A program made the translations under genes and the position numbers. This document shows positions 51,801 to 62,073 of a stretch of 64,000 nucleotides of DNA, piece after piece (positions within the stretch are counted from its first letter, which is position 1; every line of letters starts with the position of its first letter). Under the pieces are notes generated by a model that was not told where the DNA came from, made no database searches, and saw only the letters and a program-made list of their open reading frames with translations. The DNA comes from CAYHEQ01 sp964355795 (GTDB taxonomy: Bacteria > Patescibacteriota > JACPGU01), in NCBI GenBank assembly GCA_964355795.1, contig CAYHEQ010000001.1:10117-74116 (forward strand). Direction: 5' to 3'.

Positions 51801-54449
51801 ATGCGCAAAAAGCTCCACCACCTCCTTTCTCGCCACCACAAAAAACACCGTCGCCACTCTGTCGTCGGCACTCATTACACCTATTCCTCCGACGAAAATT
51901 CGGTAACTCAAAAGTTTTTGCAGAAAAAAACTCGTCTTTGGGGTGGTTTTTTGGGTGACTTGCTTCAAAATGTTAATTGGAAAAAAACTATCATTTATGG
52001 TTCTTTTGGCTTTATCCTGCTGGTGGCCACGCTCTTCCTTTGGTATGGCAAGGATTTGCCCAATCCTTACAGACTGAACGATCGCTCCGTTACTCAATCA
52101 ACGAAAATCGTGGATAGAAATGGCCAATTGCTTTATCAAATCCATGGCGAAGAAAATAGGACGCTAGTGAAATTTGAGGATATCCCCAATGCCGTCAAAC
52201 AAGCCACGGTCGCGCTGGAAGACAAAGATTTTTACCGCCACTCGGGATTCAATTTCAAAGGCATCGCCCGCGCTTTCCTCTACGACATCTTTCACCGTCA
52301 AGTCAAACAGGGAGGCTCCACCATCACCCAACAATTCGTGAAAAACGCGGTGCTAACCAACGAAAAAAGCCTTTCGAGAAAAATCAAAGAGTTCATTATG
52401 TCTATAGAAATCGAGCAGATTTATTCGAAAAACGAGATTCTTTCGATGTATTTGAATGAAATCCCCTACGGTAACAACGCCTACGGCATTCAACAAGCAT
52501 CAAAAACTTATTTTGACAAAGATACTAAAGAGTTAAATCTGGCCGAGTCGGCTCTACTCGCCTCTCTGCCCCAAGCGCCGACCTATTACAATCCTTACGG
52601 CTCCAACACTGACGCGCTGATGGGCAGGAAAGACTTTACTCTCGACCAGATGGCCGAGCTGAAAATGATTAATCGCGAGGAAGCCGAGAAAGCGAAGAAG
52701 GAGGTGATCAAATTCGCCGAACAGACTCAGGGCATTACCGCTCCGCATTTTGTGATGTACGTGAAAGAAAAGCTGGCTGAACAATTCGGCGAAGCGCGAC
52801 TGGAAAACGAAGGGTTCGTCATCACTACCACGCTCGATCTCGACAAACAAAAAATAGCCGAGGAAGCGGTGGCCTCCAATGTCGCCGCCATCAAAGCTCG
52901 TGGCGCCTCCAATGCTTCACTGGTTTCTCTCGATCCCAAAACCGGACAGATTTTGGCGATGGTGGGTTCGGTCGATTATTTCGACAAAGAAAATGACGGT
53001 AATGTTAATGTTTCAGTTCGCCTACGCCAGCCCGGTTCGTCGATTAAGCCCATCATCTACGCCTTGGCTTTCAAAAACGGCTACTCCCCCGCCACCATGC
53101 TGATGGATGTGTCTATTGATTTCGGCCAAGGCTACCGACCGACCAATTATGATAATAGATTTCGCGGACCGGTGACTATCAGGAAAGCGCTCGGCAATTC
53201 CCTGAATATCCCGGCGGTAGAAACTTTGGCGCTGGTGGGAGTGAAAAACGCCACTGATTTCGCGCAAAAAATGGGCGTCAAGTCGCTGACCGATCCCGAC
53301 CGCTACGGCTTGTCTCTAGTTCTGGGCGGTGGCGAAGTGAAGCTCTTGGAACTGGCCTCCGGTTACGCAACACTGGCCAATCAAGGCGCGTACAACGAAC
53401 CGCTGTCTATTTTGAAAATAGAAGACGGTCGGGGCGATGTCGTTTATGAATACAAATCCGAGGAACACAAAGGCGAGAAAGTGCTGGACGAAAATGTCGC
53501 CTATATGACCAGCAATGTCCTCTCCGATGATTCGGCTCGCGCCGAGATCTTCGGTATGGGCGGGACATTGACTCTGCCCGGCCGACCAGTGGCCGCCAAA
53601 TCCGGCACCACCAACGAATATCGCGATGCTTGGACGATGGGCTACACGCCATCGCTAGTGACCGGTGTCTGGGTGGGCAATAATGACAACAAACCGATGG
53701 CTGGAGCTTCCGGCTCTATGGCCGCCGCGCCTATTTGGAATCAATATATGAGGCGCGCGCTCGCCAATACTCCGGTAGAACAATTCGTCAACCCGGGCGG
53801 AGTGGAATCCGCTACCGTGGACGCCCTTACCGGCCAGTTGCCTTTGACTGATATTCCCGAAGAGCTGAAGGAAAAACTTCCCACTCGCCAAGAAATTTTC
53901 TTGAAAGGTCGGGCGCCGACAGAGGTAGATTCTACACATAAGATCGTAAAGATAATCAAACCGGCGACCCCTGATGAGAAAAATCTAAAACTGGCCGGCG
54001 ATTCTTGTCCGGCAAGCCTCGTAGAAAACCGCGTTTTCTTTGATTTCCATTCCATTATGCCCGGCTGGAGTAATTGGGAGGAAGGCGTAGTGGCTTGGGC
54101 CAAAGCTTCCGGACACAACAGTATCCCGACCGAGAAGCAAGATTGTGATCAATTGGTGAAAGAAAATCAGCCGACAGTGACCATTACTTCGCCATCTGAC
54201 AACTCTATGCTCTCCTCCCTCATCAGCGTCACCATTTCTTACAAGGCGCCGAAAGAAATCGGCAAGATTGAGTATTTCTTGGACGAACAAAAAATCGGCG
54301 AAAAGATTAATGACGGCAAAACGAATAATTACAATCTGGAGAGCGTGAAACTCTCACCGACCACTCTCGGCTACGCCACTATCAAGGTCGTCCTCACCGA
54401 CAAACTCGGCCTTGTCGCCACTGATTCCGTGCCGGTGGTGATAAAATAA
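51801..54449 (+). CDS. Class A penicillin-binding protein (PBP1A type)
   Basis: 882 residues. Basic cytoplasmic start, membrane helix (about 68-88), GT51 glycosyltransferase domain (ALEDKDFYRHSGFNFKGIAR with the catalytic Glu; GGSTITQQFVKN), then transpeptidase motifs SSIKP (SxxK), SLN (SxN) and KSGTTNE (KTG type). The C-terminal part (about 790-880) is a beta-sandwich. Polymerises and cross-links peptidoglycan, indicating a cell wall in this organism. Confidence 0.95.
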   Translation: MRKKLHHLLSRHHKKHRRHSVVGTHYTYSSDENSVTQKFLQKKTRLWGGFLGDLLQNVNWKKTIIYGSFGFILLVATLFLWYGKDLPNPYRLNDRSVTQSTKIVDRNGQLLYQIHGEENRTLVKFEDIPNAVKQATVALEDKDFYRHSGFNFKGIARAFLYDIFHRQVKQGGSTITQQFVKNAVLTNEKSLSRKIKEFIMSIEIEQIYSKNEILSMYLNEIPYGNNAYGIQQASKTYFDKDTKELNLAESALLASLPQAPTYYNPYGSNTDALMGRKDFTLDQMAELKMINREEAEKAKKEVIKFAEQTQGITAPHFVMYVKEKLAEQFGEARLENEGFVITTTLDLDKQKIAEEAVASNVAAIKARGASNASLVSLDPKTGQILAMVGSVDYFDKENDGNVNVSVRLRQPGSSIKPIIYALAFKNGYSPATMLMDVSIDFGQGYRPTNYDNRFRGPVTIRKALGNSLNIPAVETLALVGVKNATDFAQKMGVKSLTDPDRYGLSLVLGGGEVKLLELASGYATLANQGAYNEPLSILKIEDGRGDVVYEYKSEEHKGEKVLDENVAYMTSNVLSDDSARAEIFGMGGTLTLPGRPVAAKSGTTNEYRDAWTMGYTPSLVTGVWVGNNDNKPMAGASGSMAAAPIWNQYMRRALANTPVEQFVNPGGVESATVDALTGQLPLTDIPEELKEKLPTRQEIFLKGRAPTEVDSTHKIVKIIKPATPDEKNLKLAGDSCPASLVENRVFFDFHSIMPGWSNWEEGVVAWAKASGHNSIPTEKQDCDQLVKENQPTVTITSPSDNSMLSSLISVTISYKAPKEIGKIEYFLDEQKIGEKINDGKTNNYNLESVKLSPTTLGYATIKVVLTDKLGLVATDSVPVVIK

Positions 54450-54461
54450 GAATCGGGATTT

Positions 54462-54489
54462 TTGACAGCTTTCTTTGGTTTGGTATAAT
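54462..54489 (+). promoter_or_regulatory. Sigma-70-type promoter of the second HicBA pair
   Basis: Perfect TTGACA (54462-54467) and TATAAT (54484-54489) with a 16-base spacer. The downstream ATG at 54518 is about 22 bases past the predicted start site; the earlier ATG at 54488 falls in the -10 box and is excluded. Confidence 0.85.
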
Positions 54490-54517
54490 GATGATAACAA
54501 AATTAATTCGCCTAATT

Positions 54518-54796
54518 ATGAAATTATTTATCAATTCTTATATTGAAGAGGTCTTGAAAAAAGCAAAGTATGAATATGGGAAAACGACAGACAGCTGGTG
54601 CGCTAGTATCGATATTTTACCTGGTGCTTACGCGCAAGCAGACACGTTGGAAGAAGCAAGAAGTCAATTAGCCGAAGTTATTGAAGAATATGTTTTGGTG
54701 AGCTTGGTTAGCGGTGATAAATTACCGGCAATAAACGATCTTGATTTTTCTTTTATATCAAAAAAACAAAAGGTAAAAACTTTGCAAAATGTCTAA
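54518..54796 (+). CDS. hicB: HicB-type antitoxin
   Basis: 92 residues: EVLKKAKYEYGKTTDSWCAS, IDILPGAYAQADTLEEARSQ, LAEVIEEYVLVSLVSG is the HicB/UPF0150 fold. The ATG at 54518 is supported by the promoter position. Overlaps the toxin gene by eight bases, so translation is coupled. Confidence 0.85.
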   Translation: MKLFINSYIEEVLKKAKYEYGKTTDSWCASIDILPGAYAQADTLEEARSQLAEVIEEYVLVSLVSGDKLPAINDLDFSFISKKQKVKTLQNV

Positions 54797-55007
54797 GATA
54801 AAGCCTCTTGCGAGAAAGGTTTTAATAAGAAAATTAGCTAAGCTAGGATTTTCTGGACCCTATGTGGCATCAAGACATCAATTTATGATAAGCAACAGCA
54901 AAAAGATATTTGTTCCCAACCCTCACAAAAAAGATATTGATATTCCCATTCTAATGGCGATAATCAAACAAATCGGGATCGATAAAGACGCGTTTGTTGA
55001 TTTGTAA
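54789..55007 (+). CDS. hicA: HicA-type mRNA interferase toxin
   Basis: 72 residues: RKVLIRKLAKLGFSGPYVAS, catalytic histidine in SRHQFMI, and PNPHKKDIDIPILMAIIKQI-G-I. A standard HicA. Second HicBA pair in the window, 6 kb from the first; the two toxins are only distantly alike. Confidence 0.85.
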   Translation: MSKIKPLARKVLIRKLAKLGFSGPYVASRHQFMISNSKKIFVPNPHKKDIDIPILMAIIKQIGIDKDAFVDL

Positions 55008-55039
55008 AAACGACTCTTTGATATATTACTCTTTAATCA

Positions 55040-56058
55040 ATGACCAACAAAAAAACAAAAAAAAATCGTTTCTCTTTCCGCGGAAGTCAGCGCGCATTTC
55101 CTGTCTGCGTTCGTCCGCGTTCCTGTCCGCGTTCATCCGCATCTTCCCAGCGAGGCGTGGCTCTCATCATCACCATTTTTCTTTCCAGCATTATGCTGAC
55201 TTCGGTGGGTGTTTTCGCCAAAGAAATGGCCGAAGAAGCTCGCAATTCCGCTCGGCTGGACAATTCTCTCATCGCCTACTACGCCGCCGAAGCGGGAATC
55301 GAAGACGCCCTGCTCGCTTGGCGGTACAATAAGGACGCGGAGATCTCTAGTGATAACGACAAGAATCCCTCTGTTGATGTGACAGAAAAATTAAATGTTA
55401 CCCCTCGCTGTGTCAGTCTAGAGACCGACGCCTTCACAGACCCCACCGTCTGCTCCAGCCTGACCTCCAATTATACGAATTTCAACAATCGGTATTACGC
55501 TCTAAAAATGTGGTACAAGACCAATGAAATAAAAAATTACAAGCTGAACCGTGACGATGTGCTGGAGATAGAAGTGCCTAATTTGACGGGGAATGTGGAT
55601 TTGAGTTGGGCGATACCAAAGGAGATAAAAGCACAACTGCTCCTAAACAATAGTGGCTTCAGTATGGAAATCACCGCTTATGACGAGAACGGTAACATAA
55701 TACCCAAAGAAGAGGGGGGGAAATTTTTACTGATACTCAAAAAATGTCTGTGCCGATTTCAAATCCCATTGGTAATAAAATAAAAATTATTCGTATCAAG
55801 CCTTGGTACACAAAAGTAGTGACTGATGGAACGCAACCCAGAACTGAAGGCGCACCGATAGCCGGGGTCACCCCCTCTGTTCTCCTCAACGCTTCCTCTG
55901 GCTCTGACCTCATGACCACACCCATCACCCACATTGAATCCATCGGCTATTACGGCGGAGTAGCGCGCAAGATTTCCGTTGACCTCGACCGCGCCACCGG
56001 CAAAATCATCGGGATGCTGGATTATGCTATCTATTCGGAATCAACATTAGTAAAGTAG
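55040..56058 (+). pseudogene. PilX-like prepilin with frameshift at a G tract
   Basis: N-terminal QRGVALIITIFLSSIMLTSV is a prepilin or PilX-type leader helix, followed by YYAAEAGIEDALLAW, the usual PilX continuation. The frame breaks at a run of seven G (55714-55720); reading with one extra G continues as EGGEIFTDTQKMSVPISNP to a stop at 56058. Either a sequence error, a decayed gene or a phase-variable surface gene. The N-terminal extension (about 15-40) comes from CCGCGT-type repeat words. Confidence 0.75.
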
Positions 56059-56135
56059 CTCGTCATTCGTTTCTTTGTCATTCCCAGCTTGACTGGAAAT
56101 CCATTACAGCAAGAATAAATGTGGTAACACAAAGA

Positions 56136-56166
56136 AAAATCCCAGCGTACTGTATACTGGGATTTT
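56136..56166. terminator. Bidirectional terminator
   Basis: Arms AAAATCCCAG and CTGGGATTTT with an 11-base loop between the convergent PilX-like and rsgA genes. Confidence 0.85.
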
Positions 56167-56200
56167 ACAATTTGTCGAAAATTAATCCGTGACAATAGAC

Positions 56201-57244
56201 CTACAGCTCCTCTAGTATTTTGATGTAGCTACCATATCTTTCTTTAGATATGGCGCCATTATCAACAGCATTTCTTACGGCGCATGAAGGTTCAAAAAGA
56301 TGCATACATCCATAATACTTACACTTACCCAAATAGGGAGCAAACTCATCAAAGTAGTATTGAAGGCTCTTCTTATCGATTCCCCAGGCCTTTAATGAAC
56401 GTATCCCAGGAGTATCTATAATATAAGAACCCTTTCCCCACTTATAAACCTTTGTGAAGGTAGTCGTGTGTGTCCCCTTTTTTGACTTTTGGCTCACGCC
56501 ACCAACCTTTAGATTTAGCCCCGGAGCAATCTTGTTAATCAAAGAAGACTTACCGACACCACTGTGCCCTACAAAAACAACCATCTTGCCTGCAATACGA
56601 CTCTTTAGGCCATCTATGCCAATGTCCTTGATGGCAGAAGTCTCTATGATGTCAATGCCCAAAGAAGCATATTTAGCGATGACCGCCCTTTCCGCGTCAC
56701 CCTCCAGCTCACACTTGTTCACGCAAACCAATGGGTCTATGCCGGAGTTTTGCGCAATCACCAACCAACGATCAATGAATTTCGGATGCAAAGGTGGTTC
56801 TTTTGCTGACACAACGACGACCATGAGATCAACGTTGGCGGCTATAATATGGCGATGTGCCTCTGCTGCCTTAGTGTGCCTCCTGGTCTCGTCCCTCCTC
56901 ATACGCACCAAAACATTACTCCTAACCACCACACCCTTTATAGACAACCAGTTGTCGTTATCGTCCATAATAACATGGTCACCAACAACCATGTCCTTGT
57001 TGGCCTTGGAGGAATAACGGGGCCGACCCAGATGAACTAGCTCATCGCCGACATAAATGTCCAGGGATTCTCCGCGAACATCCGCCACTAAGCCAACAAC
57101 CGAACTCTTCTGTGGCTCCTTCAAAAAGAAAGTGCCATCGTCAATGCCAGAAAAAGAGCTCAAAGACTTTTTCTTTGCGCGCTCTTTTTTTGCAATCGCT
57201 TTTTTGCTTTCTCTCCACTGATATCCACGAAGATGCTTGCTCAT
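56201..57244 (-). CDS. rsgA: Ribosome small-subunit GTPase RsgA
   Basis: 347 residues with circularly permuted GTPase motifs: G4 VCVNKCEL, G5-like ETSAIKD, G1 GHSGVGKSSLIN, G3 DTPGIRSL. An OB-fold precedes them and a zinc site (CKYYGCMHLFEPSC) follows. Assists 30S subunit maturation. A strong AGGAGGG ribosome site precedes the ATG. The N-terminus (about 1-45) is longer and more basic than usual. Confidence 0.93.
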   Translation of the reverse strand: MSKHLRGYQWRESKKAIAKKERAKKKSLSSFSGIDDGTFFLKEPQKSSVVGLVADVRGESLDIYVGDELVHLGRPRYSSKANKDMVVGDHVIMDDNDNWLSIKGVVVRSNVLVRMRRDETRRHTKAAEAHRHIIAANVDLMVVVVSAKEPPLHPKFIDRWLVIAQNSGIDPLVCVNKCELEGDAERAVIAKYASLGIDIIETSAIKDIGIDGLKSRIAGKMVVFVGHSGVGKSSLINKIAPGLNLKVGGVSQKSKKGTHTTTFTKVYKWGKGSYIIDTPGIRSLKAWGIDKKSLQYYFDEFAPYLGKCKYYGCMHLFEPSCAVRNAVDNGAISKERYGSYIKILEEL

Positions 57245-57571
57245 TTTATCCCTCCTTTCTTTTCTTATTTTGGATGTAAACGTGCTTTCCTCCTAGCAAA
57301 ATAAGCCTTAGCCTTTTTGCATAATATTCCAGCGTCACATTTGATAGTCTTACTGTGTTCCCGTGAAAGTTAGTTATTAACCCTGGGTGCTTTGCAACTT
57401 TAGTGGTCATAAAAGTAAAATACTAAAACTTTTAAGAACTGTAAGACAATGACACATACAATGGAATATCAGTCAAGCAACAAGTTTTTTCCATCTGCAG
57501 TCAAGCTAGAACGATCTGCGCGAAAAAACACCTACGGCTAGCCTCTTGCATGCGACGAAACCGGACTAGCC
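57245..57571. other. Spacer between the glycosylation operon and rsgA
   Basis: No gene, repeat family or clear promoter hexamers recognised. Presumably holds the end of the glycosylation operon and the rsgA promoter, both on the minus strand. Confidence 0.4.
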
Positions 57572-58432
57572 CTAAAGCCCAGAGATTAGGCTTCTGGCAT
57601 ACCCAGATGCAAGTTTATTGAATTCCGATATCTTATTTATTAAAAATCTTTGTCTCTTGGGATCAGAAATAATACATTCTTTTTTGAGTAGCAACTGCGT
57701 CGCATGGATCAGCTCCATCATGGTAGCCAGTCTGCCCGTGGGGTATCCTTTTGTAAACCAATGTTTCTGACTCATCTGTTTCTCGTGAAGACGGTAATGA
57801 ACGAGTATTTCTTTCAAGAAAAATATATCGAATCTATTCGCAATCTTTATCCACATATTGAGATCAAAGGAATTGTAGCAAAGTTCATCGATGAACATTC
57901 CAACCTTGTCAAAAACAGATCTACGAAAGACTACGGTTGGCGCTATGGTCACACAGCACCCATTCTGGATTATATACATAAGATAGTCACCGCCCCTTAT
58001 CAACCCTTTGCGCAGATATAAATCTGACCATATTGAGATATAATTTAGCTGAGAGTCTACCTTATTCGCCTGCGCATAGCTCATCATGGCACTCGGATTT
58101 GCCTCTAGCGCAGTCACCGATTTACTCAAAAATCCAGTCAGCATGACATCATCGTCATGAAAAATAGAGAGATATTTCGTATCGCATATCTCAACTGCCC
58201 TGTTCCACCCACCGATTATTCCTGTGTCTTCATCAAACTTAATATATTCGACCTGCCCACCACCAATTTCTTCTACAACCGTCTGCGCTACTATATCCGG
58301 AGCATTGTCTATAACTACAATTCTCTTGTTTTGAAAATCTTGACCCAAAACGCTCTGTAGGGCCTGCTTCAAATAATCAGGTCTGTTCCTGGTCGGGATA
58401 ACAACTGTTATTATGGGGTTGTTTTTATTCAT
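57572..58432 (-). CDS. Family 2 glycosyltransferase
   Basis: 286 residues of GT-A fold: ITVVIPTRNRPDYLKQALQS, the nucleotide site VVIDNAP, metal-binding FHDDDVML and the late SFDLNMWIKIANRFDIFFL. Transfers a sugar from a nucleotide donor to a surface glycan. ATG at 58432 overlaps the upstream gene by eight bases. Last gene of a five-gene coupled operon. Confidence 0.9.
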   Translation of the reverse strand: MNKNNPIITVVIPTRNRPDYLKQALQSVLGQDFQNKRIVVIDNAPDIVAQTVVEEIGGGQVEYIKFDEDTGIIGGWNRAVEICDTKYLSIFHDDDVMLTGFLSKSVTALEANPSAMMSYAQANKVDSQLNYISIWSDLYLRKGLIRGGDYLMYIIQNGCCVTIAPTVVFRRSVFDKVGMFIDELCYNSFDLNMWIKIANRFDIFFLKEILVHYRLHEKQMSQKHWFTKGYPTGRLATMMELIHATQLLLKKECIISDPKRQRFLINKISEFNKLASGYARSLISGL

Positions 58433-59621
58433 GAGACAATAAAGGCAATAGATACTTATCGATATAGCTTTTGGCAGAATACTCCTCTGTCCACTGCACA
58501 CTAAGCTCATTTAGTTTAGTTTTGTTTTTTGTGCTGTCTGTTGCTTTTCCCAATTCAGTAATCGCCCTGATGATATCTGAGCTCCTGTTCGAGCGCATGA
58601 TTGCTCCAAAAAGCCTCCCCTCTTTCACCCATTTAGCCATACTCGTACCTTTATGAACCAAGACTGGGACACCCATCATCCCACACTCTACCGCGATACC
58701 AGACAAGCGAATACTATAGTGCCTTGGGTGGTGCAATAATATGGCCAAACTGCATTTGTACAACTGATGGTGGTATTCATCTGTGTCAAGATGCCCCCAT
58801 ATTATTTCGATTGACCCGTCTTGTCCCATATCCTTCAGTAATTCTCCTATTTCAAAAGTTTCTTTCTTAGCAAAACCGCGTGGGTTTTGAACATTGACGA
58901 TGAAATGGTAACGCTTCGCGTTATTGTATTTTTTTGTTATTATTTTTACCAAACGTAGAAAATCCAATAGGCCCTTCTCTTTCCTGCCATCTCCGAAGAA
59001 ACCTATATTGGTAGCGAACAAGTTCTTTTTTTTATTTGAAAACGGCGTGTGTGCGCTAAATGGTACGGGAAACATTTTTGGTCTATGCCCAGTAATCTTA
59101 GCTATTTTTGTTGCCAAGAGAGCTACGGGCGTAACCACTATGCTAATTTTTTTCTGATTAATGCCACGCATAGCCTTTTGATATCTATTTTCCAGCTTTC
59201 CATTAATACTGGCATCAGAGATCATGCATGCGTCTGGCAAAGGCGGGTAATACTGGTGGAGTTGCAACACGAATTTTGGTATTTTGCTTTTTTTCGATAT
59301 CTTCTTGACCGCTCTTATCTCTCGTAGATGGGCGGTAGTAAATACGATCGCATCATGCTCGGATAAATCAAATGTTGTAATTATTTTTCTTATATCATCC
59401 ATGGCAATATCGGTTTTCCCTCGCTCAAAACAGGACATTCGATAAAGAGGCTTAATATAAGGAAAATATTCTAATATTTTTTCGTCTGCAGAATAATTAC
59501 AGACGAAACCCACCTGTAGGTTTGTTTGTCTTTCGACACAGTATGCCACCAAAGACTTTGTTGTTTCGAAGAAATGCCCCGACATTATTTTCAAATTTGG
59601 CTCGACAAAAATAATTTTCAT
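58425..59621 (-). CDS. Family 4-like glycosyltransferase
   Basis: 398 residues with a GT-B layout: FVEPNLKIMSGHFFETTKSL at the N-terminus, and in the second half IGFFGDGRKEKGLLDFLRLV, EIIWGHLDTDEYHHQLYKCS and the SGIAVECGMMGVPVLVHKGT acidic motif. Start ATG overlaps the stop of the upstream gene (ATGA). Builds surface polysaccharide, by family. Confidence 0.85.
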   Translation of the reverse strand: MKIIFVEPNLKIMSGHFFETTKSLVAYCVERQTNLQVGFVCNYSADEKILEYFPYIKPLYRMSCFERGKTDIAMDDIRKIITTFDLSEHDAIVFTTAHLREIRAVKKISKKSKIPKFVLQLHQYYPPLPDACMISDASINGKLENRYQKAMRGINQKKISIVVTPVALLATKIAKITGHRPKMFPVPFSAHTPFSNKKKNLFATNIGFFGDGRKEKGLLDFLRLVKIITKKYNNAKRYHFIVNVQNPRGFAKKETFEIGELLKDMGQDGSIEIIWGHLDTDEYHHQLYKCSLAILLHHPRHYSIRLSGIAVECGMMGVPVLVHKGTSMAKWVKEGRLFGAIMRSNRSSDIIRAITELGKATDSTKNKTKLNELSVQWTEEYSAKSYIDKYLLPLLSHE

Positions 59622-60436
59622 AATTGCTCTCCATTTTTCAGAATGAGTTCTTTTACCTCGTCTGCGCATAACAATGCTGTCTTTTTGACGTTGTCATTGG
59701 CACTACCACTATATGCGAGCGCTAATAAATTCGCGTAAGCATGGTGGATGGGAGAATTTATGTTTACAAAATCTCCACTATCCCTTATTCGACTATTGTG
59801 ATACTTACGATTACGATATTCGAATATATCTTCCAAGTTAAGGTTGACATGCTCTTTATCTCTTATTAGCTCCTCTATATCTTCAAAAAAGCCTTCTCCA
59901 CACAAAGCCATCCCAGACCATATTGCTCCCCGTTTTATATCTGTCGTCGGATGTTTTGCCACCCTAATGACTGTGTCTAAACCTTGCGTTTCTATCACCC
60001 CGCCATTATGCATTTCGGAGATCTGCGATATCATTTTCCCAACCAATATATCTCCTTCGACATTAATGTCAGACAGTCCGATGAACGGGTTACCAACATA
60101 ATAAACGTCCCCCAACACCAGCAACGGGGTTTTGCCATCGGATAAGACTTTTCCGACACAAGCCAGAGAGTCTAGCAGTGATAACTCTCGAGAGGGCACA
60201 ATCTGTATCTTTGATTTTTTTTCGCCTCCGAGATGGTCAATCAACACGTCAATCCATTCGATATACTCCAACTGGACACAGATGATGATCTGACAAAAAT
60301 TACTTTTAAATATTTGCCGCAAAGTTCTTAATAACAAAATTTCTTCATGCACAGGAAGAAGAAATTTTGGGATTGCCGTACCGACCTCCTTCATTCTAGA
60401 GCCAACACCACCCGCCAATATTATTACTGAGATCAT
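59618..60436 (-). CDS. Sugar nucleotidyltransferase-like protein
   Basis: 272 residues: MISVIILAGGVGSRMKEVGT and IPKFLLPV give the nucleotide-binding loop and the signature lysine; LLVLGDVYYV holds the metal-binding Asp. Likely activates a sugar-1-phosphate for the glycosyltransferases downstream. Coupled on both sides by four-base ATGA overlaps. Confidence 0.85.
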   Translation of the reverse strand: MISVIILAGGVGSRMKEVGTAIPKFLLPVHEEILLLRTLRQIFKSNFCQIIICVQLEYIEWIDVLIDHLGGEKKSKIQIVPSRELSLLDSLACVGKVLSDGKTPLLVLGDVYYVGNPFIGLSDINVEGDILVGKMISQISEMHNGGVIETQGLDTVIRVAKHPTTDIKRGAIWSGMALCGEGFFEDIEELIRDKEHVNLNLEDIFEYRNRKYHNSRIRDSGDFVNINSPIHHAYANLLALAYSGSANDNVKKTALLCADEVKELILKNGEQL

Positions 60437-62073
60437 AGGGGTTGTTCAGCTAGCAATTCTTGATAAAACCCCTCCTCTATTGGCAAATTTGCCATTTCTT
60501 TAATTTTGTTTTTGGTAATCATATACGCTTTATCAATGTTTATCTTTTTCAGGAAGTCAATGTCATGCGATACCACTAGTATGGCCCCCTCAAACTGTTT
60601 TAATGTTTCGGCGATTATATCTACAGTTTCTACATCTAGATTATTTGTTGGCTCGTCAAGTACCAGCAAGCTTACTGGGGACGCGCTCACTATTGCAAAG
60701 GCCAATCGAGCAGTTTCTCCTCCGCTAAGGCTCTTTGCTAGTTTGTCTACCTCGTGTTGTTTTTTGAATAGCAAATTACCCAAAATAGTTCTCGCCTCCT
60801 GCAAGCTTATTCTTGGATTTGCCAGGAAGATATTGTCAATCAAAGATTTCTTTCGATCTATTTGGTCATATCTTTGACTGACATACATACTGGGAAGGTT
60901 TGGTGCCCTTTTCACTTCCTGTCCTCTTAGCTCTATGTCAGAAGCAGGACTCCCAAGCAACATCTTTATGAAAGATGTTTTGCCACTTCCGTTTTTGCCC
61001 GACAAGACTATTCTCTCTCCATATCCAACCGAAAAATTGATGTCCCCTATCAGCTCCCTCCCCCCGACAATCAATGAACAGTCTTTTATCCCCAATAGCA
61101 TTTTGCCTTTAAACCCTTCGGTTTCAGATATATCTAGTTTGGCCATTTTATTTTTGACTTTTCTGTTAATCACAGTTCTCTCTCTAGCTTCATTTATGTT
61201 GCTTTTGATTTTCTCGCTTTTTTTGCCGGCACTCGCTGTAGCCCTGTTTTTAAAATATCCTCTTTCCATCGCCGACATGCTTCTGTCTCCGGCCATTCTC
61301 TTGCCCGTACCTACTGAGCGACTTGCCCTCTTCTGTTCTCTGACAAGCGTCTCTTTCGCCCGCGTAATTTCTTTCTCCGCGTCCATCAGTCTTCGCTGTC
61401 TAGCTTCATCATCTTGTTCCTTTATCTGTGTGACTTTCTGATAATTCCCACCATACTTTTTTAACTTTTGCTCAGATAGTTCCCACACTTCTTTAGCAAC
61501 TTGATCCACAAAATAAGTGTCATGGGAAACTATCACCACCCCTCCTGCAAATTTTTCTATGAATTTACGGAGCACCTCCTTGGATGAAATGTCTAGATGA
61601 TTCGTGGGCTCATCAAGAAGCAGTATCTTTGGCTCTTTGAAGGTGGCGATAGCCAGTTTCAGCCTCATATACTCACCACCGCTCAGTTGTTTTAGTTTCA
61701 TAGATACATCTGGCAATTCTTGGCCAAACATTTTTTCATAATAGATTTGTATGCGCCACCATTCTTCGTTAGCTACGTTCATATAGTCCATGAGTGTTTG
61801 GTCTCCCCTATCATCTATGCCCTCATCTAGCTGATCTACATAAGACGTAGTGCTTAGGTCTATACTCCCAGATGTCGGCCGTATTGCTCCGGCTAGTACT
61901 TTCAGGAGGGTTGATTTGCCCACCCCGTTCCTGCCCATCAGCGCTATTCTGTCCCCTTTATTAACAGCCAAATCAACATTGTCAAACAATGTCTCTCCTG
62001 TTGGCAAAGTGAAACTCAAATGTCTCGCGACTAATGCGGACTTTTCATTCATATCTGGCATCTTTTCTTTCAT
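60433..62073 (-). CDS. ABC-F family ATPase
   Basis: 546 residues with two ABC domains and no membrane helix. First: GRNGVGKSTL, LSGGEYMRLKLAIA, LLLDEPTNHLD; second: GKNGSGKTSF, LSGGETARLAFAIV, LVLDEPTNNLD. The linker carries an arm rich in K, R and E. ABC-F proteins act on ribosomes (translation factors or antibiotic protection). Both its ends overlap glycosylation genes by ATGA, an unusual setting. Confidence 0.9.
   Translation of the reverse strand: MKEKMPDMNEKSALVARHLSFTLPTGETLFDNVDLAVNKGDRIALMGRNGVGKSTLLKVLAGAIRPTSGSIDLSTTSYVDQLDEGIDDRGDQTLMDYMNVANEEWWRIQIYYEKMFGQELPDVSMKLKQLSGGEYMRLKLAIATFKEPKILLLDEPTNHLDISSKEVLRKFIEKFAGGVVIVSHDTYFVDQVAKEVWELSEQKLKKYGGNYQKVTQIKEQDDEARQRRLMDAEKEITRAKETLVREQKRASRSVGTGKRMAGDRSMSAMERGYFKNRATASAGKKSEKIKSNINEARERTVINRKVKNKMAKLDISETEGFKGKMLLGIKDCSLIVGGRELIGDINFSVGYGERIVLSGKNGSGKTSFIKMLLGSPASDIELRGQEVKRAPNLPSMYVSQRYDQIDRKKSLIDNIFLANPRISLQEARTILGNLLFKKQHEVDKLAKSLSGGETARLAFAIVSASPVSLLVLDEPTNNLDVETVDIIAETLKQFEGAILVVSHDIDFLKKINIDKAYMITKNKIKEMANLPIEEGFYQELLAEQPL

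Noticed and set aside
51771..52097. 108-residue frame opposite the penicillin-binding protein start
   Set aside because: Antisense shadow of a well-supported gene.
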